From an uncultured Alphaproteobacteria bacterium (GTDB taxonomy: Bacteria > Pseudomonadota > Alphaproteobacteria > Thalassobaculales > Thalassobaculaceae): DNA of 36,641 nucleotides. The position numbers were made by a program, and so were the translations under genes. Location: NCBI GenBank assembly GCA_937776645.1, contig CALMRI010000028.1, positions 1 through 36,641 of the forward strand, in the 5' to 3' direction. Positions 34,506 to 36,641 of the stretch are shown here, one piece after another (position 1 is the first letter of the stretch; every line of letters starts with the position of its first letter). The notes beneath the pieces are model-generated. The model had not been told where the DNA came from and ran no database searches. It saw only the letters and a list, made by a program, of their open reading frames with translations.

Positions 34506-36488
34506 TTAACAGCTTTGCTTATTGCACCATTTTCGCCAAACCCGTCTATAAGCCGTCTCGACTGCGCGTGCATATTGTTCCGGGCGTCCGGCTCGACTGG
34601 TCCGCACGGCGTTTCGAAGGTTGGCGCGCACCTTTCTCAGTTGCAGTTTATCGTTGGCAAAACTTACGGCCAGATCTTCGTACGCATTGATGGAGGGTGC
34701 AGCCCATTCTGGTTTGCCAATCGCGCTTACAATCGAAGCTGCCACGCGCGACGGCTGGCTGGATCCCAGCATACAGACGACGGGAACCCCCATCCAAAGC
34801 GCTTCAAGCGTGGTTACTCCACCTCCGAATGGAAATGTGTCCAACGCTATGTCGATGGTGTTGTAAGTAGCCAGATGAACGTTGCGAGATGTCGCGCCAA
34901 AGAATTCCAACCTATCCTGCTCAATGCCATTCACTGCCGAACCGTTTCTCTAAGCGTTTTCGGATCGAACTGTCTGAGAAGGAAACGTCTTTAAAGATCA
35001 ATCGTGAAGTCGGCACCCTACGCATAATCCGCGCGCAGCAATCAAGCATTTCGGCTGTAATTTTACTTGCCCTATTCATGCATCCAAAGGTGATGATCCC
35101 GACCGCATCGAAAGGAAGATCAACCATCTCTGGCGCGCCTCGCGGTCCCTCCAACGCAATTTGGCACGGTAGATCAATTACTTCTTCGGCAAGATACTTT
35201 CGATCTGCAGCTGGAATGGCGACTGGGTCTGAGAACAAGTAGTCAATCGATGACATCCCCGTGCCGGATGCAAACCCCCAACCTGTGATCTGAATTGGAG
35301 CTGGCTTAGCGGCGAATACTGTCAAGCGATTTCCAGTGCAAGAAATCCAGAGAGGTCTACCAAAACATCGATCTGATCGTCAATGATTCTCGAAACAAGC
35401 TCTTTATCCGAAAGGCTGCGCGCGTCAATCCAATGATCCGCAGCATTACGAAATTCCAACGTATAAAGATCCTCATGATACGACACCAGAATATACAATA
35501 CACTCTCAAAAAATCTTTTGTCGAGATTCTCTCACAGCAGGACCAAAGCAGAACGCGGCAGATTGCTCCCTGAAATCTGCGGATACATAGCCAATCTTTA
35601 ACGTCTTTTCTCTATGGGGTACGTTCTTGTGATGCCTTAATGCGGCCAGCCAAGTTCCTACCCCAACGCGAGGCAAATTCCGCGCGCATAGCGCAATGCT
35701 CTTTGAAAGTCAGTCCGGGAAGAGATTCTGAAATTACCAGTTTGTTGGAGGCGGCGTTATGAGATTGGGGTTCTAGAACGAGCGCTCGATTTAGAGCTAG
35801 AATAGCCTCCGAATGCATTTGCGAGGCCCAATATGTATTCGAGAGGAAGATCCATATCCGGGCTTGATCCGGTTGGACATATGACGCTTTCTTAGACGCC
35901 AACCTAGCGGACCTGGTTTCCCCAAGATGCATCGAAAGCAGACTTAGACGAAGCCAGGACTCAACCGACGTTGGCGCCAAAACCAAACCTCTTTGCAGCG
36001 CACGCCTGCTACTCTGTTCCTCGCCCAAAATCAGAGTAGAACGCGCCAAGTCTAGTCCAATTTCCTGGAGCGGAGGGTTCAATCATCGCAGCGCGTCGGT
36101 AGCATCGTCCGAGATTTTCACTATAGCTCATCCGTGCGAGATGATTGGCTAAGACCGACCAAGCAATCCGCTGACCAGGCGAAAGCAGCACGGCTCTCTC
36201 CGCCGATCGTGTGCGATCACCCTTACATTTTTCGAGTTCTAGCAATGAAGCAAAGTGAAAATAAGAAAGTTGAAGAGAAGGATTGCTGAATTGAGCTCGA
36301 CGAAAGCTCTTGAGCGCGAGCGGGAATTTAAGTTTTTGTTTGTTCAGGACACCAAAGTTAATCCAAGCATCTGGATTCTGAGGCCAAACAATCAAAGCTT
36401 GCCGGTACATCATGATTGTTAAACAACTGTCACGTTGTCCGAACCGGTGTGCAAACTTCAATGCTTCAACAAAATGTTCGAGTAGCAA
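34506..36488 (-). pseudogene. TPR-GT41 (SPINDLY/OGT-like) O-GlcNAc transferase homologue, broken by frameshifts
   Basis: Successive minus-strand segments in different frames give one protein. The TPR region spans 36488-35612: ALIVWPQNPDAWINFGVLNK, YRRAAMIEPSAPGNWTRLGA, then WIFLSNTYWASQMHSEAI. The catalytic domain follows: KTLKIGYVSADFREQSAAF, IDDQIDVLVDLSG, TVFAAKPAPIQITGWGF and SGTGMSSIDYLFSDP, the FDAVGIITFGCMNRASKI segment, and finally DIALDTFPFGGGVTTLEALW with MGVPVVCMLGSSQPSRVAAS. Frame changes occur near 36070, 35625, 35515, 35345 and 34930. Read together it would be about 660 residues, the normal size for bacterial GT41. It is AT-richer than most of the window. The first frame opens with TTG at 36488 and a stop lies just upstream. 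As given it is not functional. Confidence 0.85.
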
Positions 36489-36641
36489 AATTATAGTTGG
36501 TATTTAATTATGAAATTTTTTACGCTCGATAGTATTGAAATGAAGTGAGAATATTCTGGTAACCGCTCGTAAATTGACATTTTACCCGGCATTTCCCAAA
36601 TGTTCGCCATTTCGTAGCAAATAATAGGCAGCCCCCGCCAC

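Overview
The window looks like a chromosomal segment of a GC-rich alphaproteobacterium, probably marine or host-associated and perhaps Rhodospirillales-like. The evidence is the urease gene order D-A-BC-E-F-G directly behind a complete urtABCDE urea transporter, an alphaproteobacterial-type class I aspartate aminotransferase, a DddL-type DMSP lyase and overall high-GC codon use. The taxonomy is an inference from gene content; no rRNA or marker gene is present. I see no tRNA, rRNA or CRISPR array.

Layout. 1-3.2 kb, minus strand: a ThDP-dependent acetolactate-synthase-like enzyme cut by the window edge, a frameshifted remnant of an EF-G-like GTPase, and aspartate aminotransferase with a damaged C-terminal segment. 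3.4-6.2 kb, plus: an unknown helical protein coupled to a calcineurin-type phosphoesterase, then an FAD monooxygenase. 6.3-17.7 kb, plus: the best conserved part, urtABCDE followed by ureD-A-BC-E-F-G. It imports urea and hydrolyses it to ammonia. A sigma54-like promoter precedes urtA and a strong hairpin separates urtA from urtB. The urease beta and alpha subunits are one fused ORF. 17.9-22.2 kb, minus: hyuA-hyuB (hydantoinase/oxoprolinase family), a possible 26-codon ORF and the 5' stump of a cytochrome P450, ending in an AT-rich junction. 22.7-24.4 kb, plus, divergent from hyuA: two-subunit aconitase X. 24.5-27.4 kb: a scarred stretch with an IS6-type transposase remnant, an AT-richer alpha/beta hydrolase, a moaE tail, dddL and a DUF3237 gene with a nonsense codon. 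27.6-30.0 kb, plus: DUF1326, DUF2182 and a flavin-reductase-like protein. 30.0-32.8 kb, minus: a 2-hydroxyacid dehydrogenase tail, an acyl-CoA dehydrogenase and a BNR-repeat protein, the last two flanked by a degenerate 48-bp direct repeat. 33.1-34.3 kb, plus: a split ThDP decarboxylase resembling sulfopyruvate decarboxylase. 34.5-36.5 kb, minus: a TPR-GT41 (SPINDLY/OGT-like) gene broken by about five frameshifts.

Two themes stand out. The first is nitrogen and small-molecule catabolism: urea, hydantoin-type or cyclic-amide compounds, hydroxyproline-type dehydration, DMSP and 2-oxo-acid decarboxylation. The second is gene decay: at least seven broken or truncated genes lie outside an intact 11-kb urea block. 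The uneven distribution argues for real pseudogenisation over uniform sequencing error, although the compensating indel pair in the aminotransferase should be checked against reads.
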